Source: Alteromonadaceae bacterium (GTDB taxonomy: Bacteria; Pseudomonadota; Gammaproteobacteria; Enterobacterales; Alteromonadaceae). Taken from it: a stretch of 64,000 bases of DNA. The stretch spans positions 1-64,000 of the forward strand of contig JABXHM010000018.1 in assembly GCA_013373625.1 (NCBI GenBank). Reading direction: 5' to 3'. The position numbers were made by a program, and so were the translations under genes. This document shows, piece after piece, positions 30,301-39,028 of the stretch (within the stretch, counting starts at the first letter, position 1; every line of letters starts with the position of its first letter). A model generated the notes under the pieces. It saw nothing but the letters and a program-made list of their open reading frames with translations. It did no database searches and had not been told where the DNA came from.

Positions 30301-30864
30301 ATGCGAAATCTCATAGTTTCAGACATTTTTGGCCGCACTCACGCGCTCGAAACCTTAGCGTCTATGCTGACAATGCCAACCGATTTCTACGATCCTTACT
30401 CAGCAGAGCAACTGGAGTTTGCTGACGAGCAAGCAGCGTACAGCTATTTTCAACAGCACGTTACCCTGAAAAACTACTCAGCAAATTTACTGGAACAAAT
30501 AAAATCCAGCAGGTCGCCTTTAAACCTCATTGGTTTTAGCGTTGGCGCCTCAGCGATATGGCAAATATCGGACACAAACAACCTGATCAATGTAAACCGT
30601 GCCTGTTGCTATTACAGTTCACAAATCAGGCACTACTTACATGTAGAGCCGCATTTTCCGGTAACGCTGGTGTTTCCAGCATCAGAAAATCACTTTTCAT
30701 TAACGCCGATAATGGACTCACTGGCTAATAAACAAACTGTCTCAGTCAGGCAAGTACCGTATTTGCATGGCTTTATGAACCCACATTCTGTAAATTACAA
30801 TCAGCAAGGTTACAATGATGAGATGTTGGCACTGGATAATGTGCTTTTAAATTCAATCGAATAA
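30301..30864 (+). CDS. Dienelactone hydrolase-like alpha/beta hydrolase
   Basis: 187 residues. G-F-S-V-G-A-S-A is a nucleophile elbow; true dienelactone hydrolases use Cys, here it is Ser. The Y-L-H-G-F-M-N-P segment near the end resembles the His loop of the family. No signal peptide. The ATG lies in a GGTATGC box (30298-30304) like the degenerate R' at 12661. Confidence 0.7.
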   Translation: MRNLIVSDIFGRTHALETLASMLTMPTDFYDPYSAEQLEFADEQAAYSYFQQHVTLKNYSANLLEQIKSSRSPLNLIGFSVGASAIWQISDTNNLINVNRACCYYSSQIRHYLHVEPHFPVTLVFPASENHFSLTPIMDSLANKQTVSVRQVPYLHGFMNPHSVNYNQQGYNDEMLALDNVLLNSIE

Positions 30865-30866
30865 CT

Positions 30867-30885
30867 GCCGGTGGTGAGCACCGGC
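30867..30885 (+). terminator. Hairpin after the hydrolase gene
   Basis: GCCGGTG-GTGAG-CACCGGC, a 7-bp GC-rich stem right after the stop. No T-run, so only a weak candidate. Confidence 0.4.
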
Positions 30886-31014
30886 TCACTTGCTGATGCT
30901 AGCTACGTCGTATCGAGCGACGATATGAAACAGGTGATTCACTTGAACTGCTGCGTAATGCAAGATATGTAGTGGTTAAAATTTTTTAAAGTTCATAACC
31001 ATATAAGGGTTAAG

Positions 31015-31296
31015 ATGAACGTAGACAAAGCAAAAAAACGAATAGCAAAACAGGTAGCCAAAGGCTTTAATGGTTATCCCCTGATCGCTATTGAGTATTT
31101 TGGTGGAGGGCCAGGTTTAGCCACCAAAGTCGTTATACAGTTCATCTTAGAGGAGGGGAGTGAACCTCAAGCGCAACAATTCACTTCCGAAAAAGATGTG
31201 CGTAATGACGAAGCTATTCAAACGGTGCTGTTAAAAATTATTGAGAGAGCCGATGCCAACAGTGTAACCGAAAAACAAGGTGTTTCAGTAAGTTAG
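31015..31296 (+). CDS. Conserved hypothetical protein, 93 aa
   Basis: Soluble, with a lysine-rich N-terminal helix, then Y-P-L-I-A-I-E-Y-F-G-G-G-P-G and a V-V-I-Q-F-I-L-E-E strand. No family recognised with certainty. ATG follows TAAGGGTTAAG. Confidence 0.7.
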   Translation: MNVDKAKKRIAKQVAKGFNGYPLIAIEYFGGGPGLATKVVIQFILEEGSEPQAQQFTSEKDVRNDEAIQTVLLKIIERADANSVTEKQGVSVS

Positions 31297-31352
31297 TTTA
31301 TTTTAATCAGCGCGCCGCCGCGAATTTGTATCACATTTAAAAGGATGTAAGT

Positions 31353-31535
31353 ATGGTTTATTTTGAAATGTTGTTTATTGCTTTATCTCTGATCATAACA
31401 GCCATCGGATTTAGTAAAACTAACCGAAAACTGATGCTTGCCGGTTACGTATGCCTTATGTTTGCATTGGGAACCAAGCCATTCCTGGCTGGTTTTGAAA
31501 AAGGGTATAACGGTGTTCAACGTACAGATAACTAA
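31353..31535 (+). CDS. Small membrane protein, unknown function
   Basis: 60 residues with two short hydrophobic segments (about 3-20 and 27-46). ATG 31353 follows AAAAGGATG. No family recognised. Confidence 0.55.
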   Translation: MVYFEMLFIALSLIITAIGFSKTNRKLMLAGYVCLMFALGTKPFLAGFEKGYNGVQRTDN

Positions 31536-31641
31536 CTATCTGAATGTATACTTTAAACCAGGTGCTCAGGCAGGCAGTACTACAAAACAAGACAGCTGCT
31601 TAACCCCGTATTCAGGACGAATGTCTTTCAAGGATTGATAC

Positions 31642-31875
31642 ATGCGATTCAAGATTAATTTTTTTGCCCGCCCAATTGACGCTGATTACCGGGTGCATTG
31701 GGAGAGTTTATTAATAGAATGCGCTTTAGGCATTGTCTGTGCTGTAATGGCGCTTTATGGCTGGCAGACCGGCATGTTACTCATGGCGGTCCCTGCTGCA
31801 GTTGTGGCGTTTATGTGCATTGGACTGGTTATTTATTCACTGGTCAGTTGTATATTTGGTAGTAGCAAAACGTAA
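31642..31875 (+). CDS. Small two-helix membrane protein, unknown function
   Basis: 77 residues with membrane segments about 24-44 and 48-70. ATG 31642 follows CAAGGATTG. Confidence 0.55.
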   Translation: MRFKINFFARPIDADYRVHWESLLIECALGIVCAVMALYGWQTGMLLMAVPAAVVAFMCIGLVIYSLVSCIFGSSKT

Positions 31876-32120
31876 TAGCGCATATTAATAATAACTGTGT
31901 CGAACAGCAGAAAGTAATGCAGAAGGCGCAATGCCGGACACAAAATTCGCAGGGTCGGGGAAGCACTGAACGTTATAGCTGTACGTTATCGTTGTACCTT
32001 ATATTAAAAACTCAAACGAGATTAACAGACCATACAATATACACTCGCTGATTGTTTTTACGTGTGCTGGAGGGCATCGAATGAGTGACTTGATTAATTC
32101 GCAAAGCCCGAGGTGTAAAA

Positions 32121-32330
32121 ATGGAAAATAATAACAAAACGCAGCAAGCAATAATGGGTTCATACCTTGCGGTAGGTGTTGGTCTGGGAAGCGCTATAGG
32201 GACGAGCGTGGGCGTTATATTCGATGCACTGGCTATAAGCCTGTCTTTGGGTGTGGCACTGGGATGTAGCCTTGGTGTTGCGGTAGGTGCCGCGGTGGCT
32301 GCAGCTAAGAAAAAAGACAACGAGATTTAA
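32121..32330 (+). CDS. Small glycine-zipper membrane protein
   Basis: 69 residues. Residues 15-60 are a glycine zipper (A-V-G-V-G-L-G-S-A-I-G-T, then G-V-A-L-G-C-S-L-G-V-A-V-G), followed by K-K-K-D-N-E. The layout is like the protein at 15573. ATG 32121. Function unknown. Confidence 0.72.
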   Translation: MENNNKTQQAIMGSYLAVGVGLGSAIGTSVGVIFDALAISLSLGVALGCSLGVAVGAAVAAAKKKDNEI

Positions 32331-32436
32331 ACAAGCATATATCGCCAATAGAGTAAATTGAGCTGTTAAAACTCTCAACGCATCTAACTTTGGTGCTACC
32401 TGCGATGCTTAATCGTCGACTAAACAGGAGAGTACA

Positions 32437-32904
32437 TTGATCAATAAACGACTGTTATTGTTAAGCGCGTTATTTTTAGCTTTTAACGTGAGTGCACAGA
32501 ATCTCTCATTGTGCCTGCAAAAAGCGCAAACGCAATTTGAAATGAACCAGTGTGAGGGTATCAATTTAGCCGCTGTAAATACCGAGCTTGCACGCGTAAT
32601 GGCGCGTATCCAATCAGTGTATAAAGCATCGAGTCCGGAACTGTTAGCCGAGCTGGAGCTGTCACATAAAGCCTGGCAAGCAAGTTTACAAGCTAATCTT
32701 GCCATGAAGTTCCCATTGCAGGATAAACGCCTGAACTATGGTAGTGTTTATCCAATGTGTGCCAGCGCGTTTGAAGCAAAATTGGTTGCACAGCGTATTG
32801 AGTTTTTAAAAGAATGGACAGTTGGCGTTGAAGAGGGCGAAGTATGTTCAGGGTCAGTTTTGTCTGAATACTTTTTAAGAAGTGATTGTGGCAATAACGA
32901 TTGA
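32437..32904 (+). CDS. LprI/DUF1311-like secreted protein
   Basis: 155 residues from TTG 32437 (after CAGGAGAG). Signal peptide 1-20 (cleavage after V-S-A). The mature part has the C-x-x-x-A-x-T-Q-x-E-M-N-Q-C pattern and paired cysteines of the DUF1311 family, named after the lysozyme inhibitor LprI. A role in blocking lysozyme is possible but unproven for this member. Confidence 0.8.
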   Translation: MINKRLLLLSALFLAFNVSAQNLSLCLQKAQTQFEMNQCEGINLAAVNTELARVMARIQSVYKASSPELLAELELSHKAWQASLQANLAMKFPLQDKRLNYGSVYPMCASAFEAKLVAQRIEFLKEWTVGVEEGEVCSGSVLSEYFLRSDCGNND

Positions 32905-32977
32905 TAAACGATAGCGAGCGTTGCAGACAAGCATGATTAATGACTGAAGCGTCAATTAAAGTGGGGGGTGGTATCAC

Positions 32978-33193
32978 GTGTTACTGGATGTTTTTGGCAA
33001 ACTGGTAGAAGTAAATTACACCCGCAATCGATGGTGCGTTTTTTATTTAGGCAGCGAGGGCAAAAAACGACTCGCCACAGACATTCAAATTCCCAATGAT
33101 ATCACCGCGGTTAATGTCAGAAAGTACATTGCTGATCTTTGCCATGAACGGGCAACACCGGCCAACCCCGCAGTAGTGGTGCTCAGGCAATAA
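32978..33193 (+). CDS. Hypothetical protein, 71 aa
   Basis: Soluble. It begins L-L-D-V-F-G-K-L-V-E-V and ends P-A-V-V-V-L-R, with a central W-C-V-F-Y-L-G-S-E-G-K-K-R. GTG 32978 follows GGGGGGTGG. A conserved small family without known function is likely. Confidence 0.65.
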   Translation: MLLDVFGKLVEVNYTRNRWCVFYLGSEGKKRLATDIQIPNDITAVNVRKYIADLCHERATPANPAVVVLRQ

Positions 33194-33314
33194 CAATCTG
33201 GCAATAAGCCGGCAAGAGTGTTTGAGACGTCGGGTCAGATTTTGCGGATCTTTGGCAAAGTAAACACCGGGTGTTCAGGTAATACTGTTTCCACAATTTT
33301 CGACCCCGGAATCC

Positions 33315-33614
33315 ATGAATATGAACACCGCACAGCGCCAGGCTATTATTGAAACGAGTTGGGCTTTACATGCCGAGGTTGAACGGAGTGTTCTGGCACA
33401 TCCTGCCAGTCGCCATGATGCTCAGTGGCGTGATAAGCAGCGTTTATTGCTGGCAGACATGGCACTGCATTTATTGCAAACAGCGCTCAACCCTGGCGAA
33501 CTGAAAATCGACAAATTACAAAATAACCTGCACGCCATTTTAACTATCTGTGATCAGTTTTTACCGCATGCCGAACTTAAACAGGCAACCAACAAACTAT
33601 ACAGCGTGATTTAA
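33315..33614 (+). CDS. Hypothetical helical protein, 99 aa
   Basis: A soluble, mostly helical protein rich in Leu, Ala and His, with no signal peptide or recognised family. ATG 33315 (a second ATG is at 33321) with a weak ribosome-binding site. Confidence 0.55.
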   Translation: MNMNTAQRQAIIETSWALHAEVERSVLAHPASRHDAQWRDKQRLLLADMALHLLQTALNPGELKIDKLQNNLHAILTICDQFLPHAELKQATNKLYSVI

Positions 33615-33787
33615 CGCCCATTGCTCGTGCCAAATCAGCAACAGCCACAGGGGCGGACCTGGTGCTTTGAGGGCAGTGTGAAACGGGCCAACATTGTGTG
33701 CAAATGGCCTTTAATCAAACCTGTTGCGCCTGATGAATTTGCTCGCTATGGTGTGCAATACTTTTTAAAAACTGTAAGAGGACATCA

Positions 33788-34198
33788 ATGCGCAGCGCTT
33801 TTCTTTATTTCATTTCTACTTTATTAACCCTAGGTGCTTTGACTTGTGAAGCGGCCGATAAAAAAGAAACCACGACCTTAAAAGATGGCGCCGTTCGTCA
33901 TATCGTTGTCTTTAAATACAAGCCTGATAGCCGCCCTGACGAGATAAAGCAGGTAACCGATGCCTTTCGCGCGCTTAAAGATGACATTCCGGGAATGTTA
34001 AGTTTTGAATACGGCATTAATAACAGCCCTGAAAATTTGGATCAGGGATTTACTCATATATACCAGATGACCTTTGAAAACGCCCAGGCACGGGATAAAT
34101 ACCTGCCTCATCCTCAACACGGCAAGTTTGGTGAGTTACTTGGCAAATTAAGTATACTCGATAGTGTATTTGTAGTGGATTATGAAATAAACCGCTAA
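33788..34198 (+). CDS. Dabb (stress-responsive A/B barrel) domain protein, exported
   Basis: 136 residues. Signal peptide 1-22 (A-L-T-C-E-A-A), then a Dabb domain: V-R-H-I-V-V-F-K-Y-K-P, F-E-Y-G-I-N-N-S, and Y-L-P-H-P-Q-H with the usual H-P-x-H. The family forms dimeric alpha/beta barrels; the role is unknown. ATG follows AAGAGGACATC. Confidence 0.85.
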   Translation: MRSAFLYFISTLLTLGALTCEAADKKETTTLKDGAVRHIVVFKYKPDSRPDEIKQVTDAFRALKDDIPGMLSFEYGINNSPENLDQGFTHIYQMTFENAQARDKYLPHPQHGKFGELLGKLSILDSVFVVDYEINR

Positions 34199-34437
34199 CA
34201 ATGCGCCCGTTGAGAGCACAGCACAACGACTATACAAAATTATAGATTATTTGCACTGACTCAAGTCATGAAGCATTCAGCCTCGCAGCAGCAATAAAAA
34301 CGCCGGCACTTGGCAGCTTGTCTGACAGGAGATGCATGAGCAGATAAGGACATCGACACAGTTGCTATTACCGCACGCGCAATGCATCATTAAAGACTAA
34401 CACAAAAAGTGGCTTGTTACGGAAATCTGCAGACGTT

Positions 34438-34899
34438 ATGAAAATTTGGGTAGACGCTGATGCGTGTCCGGTAGTGATTAAAGAAATTATTTTTCGTGCG
34501 GCTAATCGCACGAAAACAGACGTCACTCTGGTTGCTAATCAATATATAAAAACACCTGCGTCAAAGTATGTGACCAGTATTCAGGTGCCAAAGGGATTTG
34601 ATGTGGCCGACGACGAAATTGTGTTGCGCTGTGCAAAGGACGACCTGGTCATTACCAGTGATATTCCGCTTGCTGATGAGGTGATCACTAAAGGCGCACG
34701 TGCGCTGAGCCCCCGGGGGGAATTATTTACCCGTGAAAACATAAAGTCGCGGCTCAATATTCGTGATTTTATGGATACATTGCGCGGCAGCGGCGTGCAA
34801 ACTGGTGGCCCGCCGGCATTAGGCTCGAGCGAAAAGCAAGCGTTTGGCAATGAACTTGATAAATGGTTGGTATTTAAACAGCGCAGTACAGGTGAGTAA
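34438..34899 (+). CDS. yaiI: YaiI/YqxD-family protein (DUF188)
   Basis: 153 residues. [12 protein letters not shown] is the invariant start of the family, related to PIN/FEN-like nuclease folds. [12 protein letters not shown] and the T-G-G-P-P end are also conserved. The biochemical role is unknown. ATG 34438 lies in a GTTATGA box, perhaps the last trace of an R'. Confidence 0.92.
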   Translation: MKIWVDADACPVVIKEIIFRAANRTKTDVTLVANQYIKTPASKYVTSIQVPKGFDVADDEIVLRCAKDDLVITSDIPLADEVITKGARALSPRGELFTRENIKSRLNIRDFMDTLRGSGVQTGGPPALGSSEKQAFGNELDKWLVFKQRSTGE

Positions 34900-34947
34900 C
34901 AACGTAATGTTGGTATATGCAAAGGGAAGTTGATGAAAGGAGGTTTT

Positions 34948-35196
34948 ATGCCGATTAAAAAATGGTTAGGTCAGTATGCGATTGCGCTGCCAGTATTGTG
35001 CGTTATCTTTACGCTGACTCAGTACCTCAAAGGGCATGCCATTGACGATGCAATCGAGTTTGCGGTGTTTTGGGCGATAGTCACATTAATGATTTTTGCG
35101 TTGACGCGAGCATATAATTTTCATCGTAATCGTTATTGCGCTTTGTGCAACGATATACCGGCCCCCAGCCAAACTGACCACTCTGAAGAAAAATAA
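34948..35196 (+). CDS. Small two-helix membrane protein, unknown function
   Basis: 82 residues from ATG 34948, ideally spaced behind AAAGGAGG. Two membrane segments (about 8-25 and 38-57) and a tail with C-A-L-C. No family recognised. Confidence 0.65.
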   Translation: MPIKKWLGQYAIALPVLCVIFTLTQYLKGHAIDDAIEFAVFWAIVTLMIFALTRAYNFHRNRYCALCNDIPAPSQTDHSEEK

Positions 35197-35219
35197 GCCT
35201 CAAAATACCGTTAATACCG

Positions 35220-35765
35220 ATGCCCAGGACAGAAAAAATTCTCCACAGTCGCTTATTGCTCGTTACCCCGGATATTGCTTATCAAGCATCCTATGAGCAA
35301 TACATTCAAGAACTTGGCGATGAGGAACGTTATCCGTTTCCGATGGACTTTGAGCATCAGGATTTTCCTGCCATGTTGCAACGCATTGCTGATTTTAAAG
35401 CAGGCTACAACTTACCTTCTGGCTATGTGCCAAGCTCAACGTACTGGCTGGTGTGCGGTGATGAGCTCATTGGTGTTGTGAATATCAGGCATTATCTCAA
35501 TGAGGCGTTGGCTCAGGCTGGTGGCCATATTGGTTTGAGTATTCGTCCTTCAGCAAGGGGGCAATCGCTGGGCGTATATTTACTGCAACAGGGTGTAGAA
35601 AAAGCAAAATCACTGGGTATTGAGTTGATACACGTACATTGCTATAAATCTAACCTGGCGTCGGCCAGCATGATAAAACGGTGCGGTGGCAGACTTCACA
35701 GTGAGTGGTCTGAACATGACCCTGTGATACAGCGATACCTGATAGCCTCCACTGATAACTCTTAA
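35220..35765 (+). CDS. GNAT N-acetyltransferase
   Basis: 181 residues. G-H-I-G-L-S-I-R-P-S-A-R-G-Q-S-L-G-V-Y-L-L is motif A, and N-L-A-S-A-S-M-I-K-R-C-G-G the C-terminal part, as in the RimJ/YoaA-like acetyltransferases with a W-L-V-x-G-x-E-L-I-G strand before. The substrate is unknown. Confidence 0.88.
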   Translation: MPRTEKILHSRLLLVTPDIAYQASYEQYIQELGDEERYPFPMDFEHQDFPAMLQRIADFKAGYNLPSGYVPSSTYWLVCGDELIGVVNIRHYLNEALAQAGGHIGLSIRPSARGQSLGVYLLQQGVEKAKSLGIELIHVHCYKSNLASASMIKRCGGRLHSEWSEHDPVIQRYLIASTDNS

Positions 35766-35774
35766 GGATAGCCA

Positions 35775-36191
35775 ATGCAGCAATTTTCTTCGAAGCGGGA
35801 TACCTGGTTGATGGTGGTGATTTATGCGGCGGCGCTAAGCTCAGCAGCTTGCGCAGTAATCGTGTTAGTTACTGGCCTGACGTTCGCCAATATTATGGTG
35901 TTTGCGGTGCTGTTATTAGTAGGCGTTGGGTTGCCGGTCTGGCTGGTAGCCGGCACCCGTTACGTGATTGATAAGGATAGGTTAATTGTACACGGTGGCC
36001 CCTTTAAATGGCGCATTGAACTTGCTGACATTGAGTCGGTGTATGCAACCAATAATCCAATATCAAGCCCGGCTTTGTCGTTGGACCGCCTGGCCATTTG
36101 TTACAAGCCAAATAAACAGTTAATAATATCTCCAAAAAACAAAGCAGCGTTTGTTGAAGCGTTAAACCGACCTGACATTTCGTTATCCTAA
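35775..36191 (+). CDS. Membrane protein with bacterial PH domain
   Basis: 138 residues: two membrane segments (13-33, 38-60), then a PH-like domain with Y-V-I-D-K-D-R-L-I-V and the P-F-K-W-R-I-E-L-A-D-I-E-S-V segment typical of PF06713-type proteins. Starts 9 bp after the GNAT stop, probably co-transcribed with it. Confidence 0.75.
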   Translation: MQQFSSKRDTWLMVVIYAAALSSAACAVIVLVTGLTFANIMVFAVLLLVGVGLPVWLVAGTRYVIDKDRLIVHGGPFKWRIELADIESVYATNNPISSPALSLDRLAICYKPNKQLIISPKNKAAFVEALNRPDISLS

Positions 36192-36231
36192 GCCAAAAGA
36201 AACCGCGTTCTTAGCTAAAAGACGCGCGGTT
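36190..36231 (-). terminator. Terminator between convergent genes
   Basis: AACCGCG (36201-36207) and CGCGGTT (36225-36231) form a stem. On the minus strand it is followed by TTTCTTTT, so it should end the CpxP/Spy-like transcript. Confidence 0.6.
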
Positions 36232-36254
36232 AAGGTTAGGAATGGCTATTGCTG

Positions 36255-36632
36255 CTAACGTCTGTCGTCACTGTTGTCATGTTTGCGATGGGGTTTATCC
36301 CATTTATCTTTCCTGTGCATCGCTTTGCGGTGTTGCGTCATTTTTTTAAGCATAGAGGTTTTTTGCTCTTCAGTGAAAACGGCCCAAAACTCATCTTTTA
36401 ATGCTTCGCGCTTTGCTTTAATCGCTTTGAGTTGTTCCTTCTGCGCATCGGTAAGTGCTAATTCCTCCATGGCTTTGGCCATTCCCCGGGGCAATAATTT
36501 TTCAGGGTGCGATGTATGATTTGCGGCATTTTCTTTATGGCTGTCTGCAGCAATCGCTACACTACTGATCCCGCCGCCAATGAGTGTTGCGGCCATGGCA
36601 ATAATCGTGAGCTTTTTGTTTAAATTGTGCAT
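36255..36632 (-). CDS. CpxP/Spy-family periplasmic protein
   Basis: 125 residues from ATG 36632. Signal peptide 1-28 (A-M-A-A-T-L-I-G-G-G, A-I-A-A). The mature part is helical, with the L-T-x-x-Q motif (L-T-D-A-Q-K-E-Q-L and F-T-E-E-Q-K) characteristic of CpxP/Spy, and a very basic His/Lys-rich tail that may bind metal. CpxP inhibits the CpxA sensor and Spy is an ATP-independent chaperone. Divergent from cpxR with a shared regulatory region. Confidence 0.88.
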   Translation of the reverse strand: MHNLNKKLTIIAMAATLIGGGISSVAIAADSHKENAANHTSHPEKLLPRGMAKAMEELALTDAQKEQLKAIKAKREALKDEFWAVFTEEQKTSMLKKMTQHRKAMHRKDKWDKPHRKHDNSDDRR

Positions 36633-36689
36633 GTCGTTCTCCGGTTGATAATGGTGCCCCACATAAGGACATAAGCAAGATTAGCCGAT

Positions 36690-36803
36690 TGAAAGTGAGG
36701 TAACGTTAAGAAGTGCAAAGCTGCTGTGAACATATGAAAAGTAAGGCATTATAGGTACATAGTGCGTTTCAGCGTTACAGTTAACACGAATCAACGGGTA
36801 TCA
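36690..36803 (+). promoter_or_regulatory. Divergent cpxP/cpxR regulatory region
   Basis: GTGAGGTAACGTTAAGAAGTGCAAAG (36695-36720) contains the palindrome TAACGTTA (36701-36708) and sequence loosely like the CpxR box GTAAA-N5-GTAAA. Autoregulation of cpx operons through such a site is known in Enterobacteria; the match here is weak. Confidence 0.45.
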
Positions 36804-37499
36804 ATGGCAATATTATTAATTGAAGATGATAAGGGTTTAGCCGAACTACTGAGTGAATTTTTGGGCCTGTCTGGCTATCAGGTGGTGCATTGTGCTGACG
36901 GCGAAGCGGGCCTCGATGCGGCGCTTAACTATGAAGGTATCGATCTTGTTTTACTTGATGTCATGCTACCTAAACTTAACGGTATAGACGTTTTAAAACT
37001 ATTACGACAAAAAAGTGATTTGCCGGTACTGATGCTGACTGCCAGGGGCGACGATCTTGATAAGGTGCTTGGTCTTGAGCTAGGCGCTGACGACTATCTG
37101 GCTAAACCGTTTAACGACCGAGAACTGCTGGCTCGCATTCGGGCTATTATGCGTCGTACTCAGGATAATCTAACCAAACGGAATGAGATAACTCAGCAGC
37201 AAGCCAGTATTGCAACCGGTGATCTGGTCATTGATGTGAAACGAATGCTTGTTAGCTGTAAGGGAGCATCTGTAGACGTTACCGGCAGTGAGTTTGCTAT
37301 TTTAAAGTACTTAAGTTTGAAACCGGGTGAGTTGATCAGTAAAGAAACCTTGTCTGAGCATTGTCTCGGCCGCCGTTTACAAGCCTTTGATCGCAGTATT
37401 GATACGCACGTCAGTAACTTACGTAAAAAGCTGTCTTCTGCTGGCTCCGCAGTCGAAATAAAAAGTCAGCGCGGTCGTGGTTATGGTGTATTTGCCTGA
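36804..37499 (+). CDS. cpxR: Response regulator CpxR-like (OmpR family)
   Basis: 231 residues. A receiver domain (1-115) has D-D-K at the start, the phosphoacceptor Asp in L-L-D-V-M-L-P, and L-A-K-P-F. An OmpR-type winged-helix domain follows. The G-R-R-L-Q-A-F-D-R-S-I-D-T-H-V-S-N-L segment is specific for CpxR. It should control envelope stress genes. ATG 36804 is preferred over the upstream ATG 36762, which lacks support. Its stop overlaps cpxA. Confidence 0.92.
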   Translation: MAILLIEDDKGLAELLSEFLGLSGYQVVHCADGEAGLDAALNYEGIDLVLLDVMLPKLNGIDVLKLLRQKSDLPVLMLTARGDDLDKVLGLELGADDYLAKPFNDRELLARIRAIMRRTQDNLTKRNEITQQQASIATGDLVIDVKRMLVSCKGASVDVTGSEFAILKYLSLKPGELISKETLSEHCLGRRLQAFDRSIDTHVSNLRKKLSSAGSAVEIKSQRGRGYGVFA

Positions 37500-38908
37500 T
37501 GCTGAATCCGGTGCGTAGTTTCAACTTAAAAGTACTCGGCTGGTTTTGGTTAACTTTGTTGGTGTCGGTACTGTCGATTGCTGTACCTGCGTTTGTCATT
37601 AATCAGATTAGCGACAGCAATCAATTACATGGCAAAGACCGCCAGATACTGGAGAAAGTGACGGCGCGTTTCGATACTATTATTGCGCACACACAACAGG
37701 ATGGCCGTTCATTAGCACGAGCGCTCAAAGGAGCCGGGCGCCGCTTGCCTTTTAACTGGTTTATAGTAGACGATGACTTTACCGTGGTAGCGCAAAACAC
37801 CTCGTTGCGTAAACCGCTGTTGGCGCGTTTTGACAGTCGCCGTTTTTGGTATTTTATGCAGAGTGAGCAGCCGCGGGAAATTAACCTTGAATGGACCCGC
37901 CTAATTGGGCCTGCTCCGTTATCATCTGCGCCAGGCTGGAAATTAGTGTTGTGGCGACCGGAGCGGCCAAAGCCGCTGGATTTATTCAGATCCATGCCGT
38001 GGTGGGGAATTGCAGGCGTGTTTTTATTGGTTACCAGCTTTATGAGTTGGCTGCTGGTACGTTCAATTGCACAGCCTTTAAACCGGCTGGGTGACGCTTT
38101 TAATGCTGTGGGGCGAGGGCAGGTCTCTCATACTATTGATATTAGCGGCGCACAGAGCAAAGACAAACGTTTTAGTGTCAATGCACAGTTTGCCAGATTG
38201 TTTACCCAATTTAACGATATGACGGCGCGAATCACGGCGCTGATCCAAAATCAAAAACGCCAGAGTGCCGATATTTCCCACGAACTGCGGACACCGCTAA
38301 CGCGCCTGCAAATGACCCTGGCGCTGGTGCGTAAGAAGGCCTCTGATGAGCAGATTATGCCCTTATTAGCCCGCGCCGAAAAAGAAAGTGAACTGCTCAA
38401 TTTACACATTCAACGACTCTGTGAGCTTACTACACTCGAGGCGCGCGCTATTCAGGAGGGCCGTCAGACTACTTCATTACAGGCTGCGCTGGGCGAGCTT
38501 TGTGATGATGCAGCGTTTGAGGCCAGGGCAATGAAGATCAACTGGCAGCATACGCTGGTTAACGCCCGGTTAAACATTTATGAGGAGCCTTTTGTTACCG
38601 CTATTGAGAACGTTGTTCGCAATGCTTTTAAGTATGCCCGTACCGCAGTTGAATTACGCAGTGATAAAGTTGACGGCAACGTTGTTGTCTTAATTTGTGA
38701 TGATGGGCCGGGGGTCGCTGCCGACGAGTTAGTAAAGTTAACCCAGGCATTTTACCGCACCGATAGCGCACGACACAGTGATACCGGCGGCCTGGGGCTT
38801 GGCCTGGCAATTGTCGCTGAAGCCGTGCGACTCAATGGCGGGGAGATTACATTCAGTCAGGCTGAACAAGGCGGCCTGTGTGTGAAATTGTTATTTCCTG
38901 CTGCCTGA
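37499..38908 (+). CDS. cpxA: Sensor histidine kinase CpxA-like
   Basis: 469 residues: membrane segment 13-36, a periplasmic domain to about 160, second membrane segment about 163-185, HAMP domain, then D-I-S-H-E-L-R-T-P-L-T-R-L-Q with the phosphorylated His, and an ATPase domain with N-A-F-K-Y, D-D-G-P-G-V and G-G-L-G-L-G-L-A-I. The H-box wording is that of CpxA. The ATG overlaps the cpxR stop (ATGA type), so the two are translationally coupled. Confidence 0.92.
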   Translation: MLNPVRSFNLKVLGWFWLTLLVSVLSIAVPAFVINQISDSNQLHGKDRQILEKVTARFDTIIAHTQQDGRSLARALKGAGRRLPFNWFIVDDDFTVVAQNTSLRKPLLARFDSRRFWYFMQSEQPREINLEWTRLIGPAPLSSAPGWKLVLWRPERPKPLDLFRSMPWWGIAGVFLLVTSFMSWLLVRSIAQPLNRLGDAFNAVGRGQVSHTIDISGAQSKDKRFSVNAQFARLFTQFNDMTARITALIQNQKRQSADISHELRTPLTRLQMTLALVRKKASDEQIMPLLARAEKESELLNLHIQRLCELTTLEARAIQEGRQTTSLQAALGELCDDAAFEARAMKINWQHTLVNARLNIYEEPFVTAIENVVRNAFKYARTAVELRSDKVDGNVVVLICDDGPGVAADELVKLTQAFYRTDSARHSDTGGLGLGLAIVAEAVRLNGGEITFSQAEQGGLCVKLLFPAA

Positions 38909-39006
38909 TGTTAACTGTGCGACATGTATTGCATTGGCGATGCACTGCAGTTGGTCGGCTCGCTCGCATTGTCAGGCGTCTGTCGATGTTTTTAACTGAA
39001 CTGCAT

Positions 39007-39028
39007 AAAGGTGCCGGGCGGCACCTTT
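39007..39028. terminator. Hairpin between cpxA and the CbiM-like gene
   Basis: AAAGGTGCC-GGGC-GGCACCTTT is a perfect 9-bp stem between convergent genes; it covers the stop of the minus-strand gene. Confidence 0.5.

Noticed and set aside
36695-36720. Firm CpxR box
   Set aside because: Only loosely like GTAAA-N5-GTAAA. Reported as weak only.
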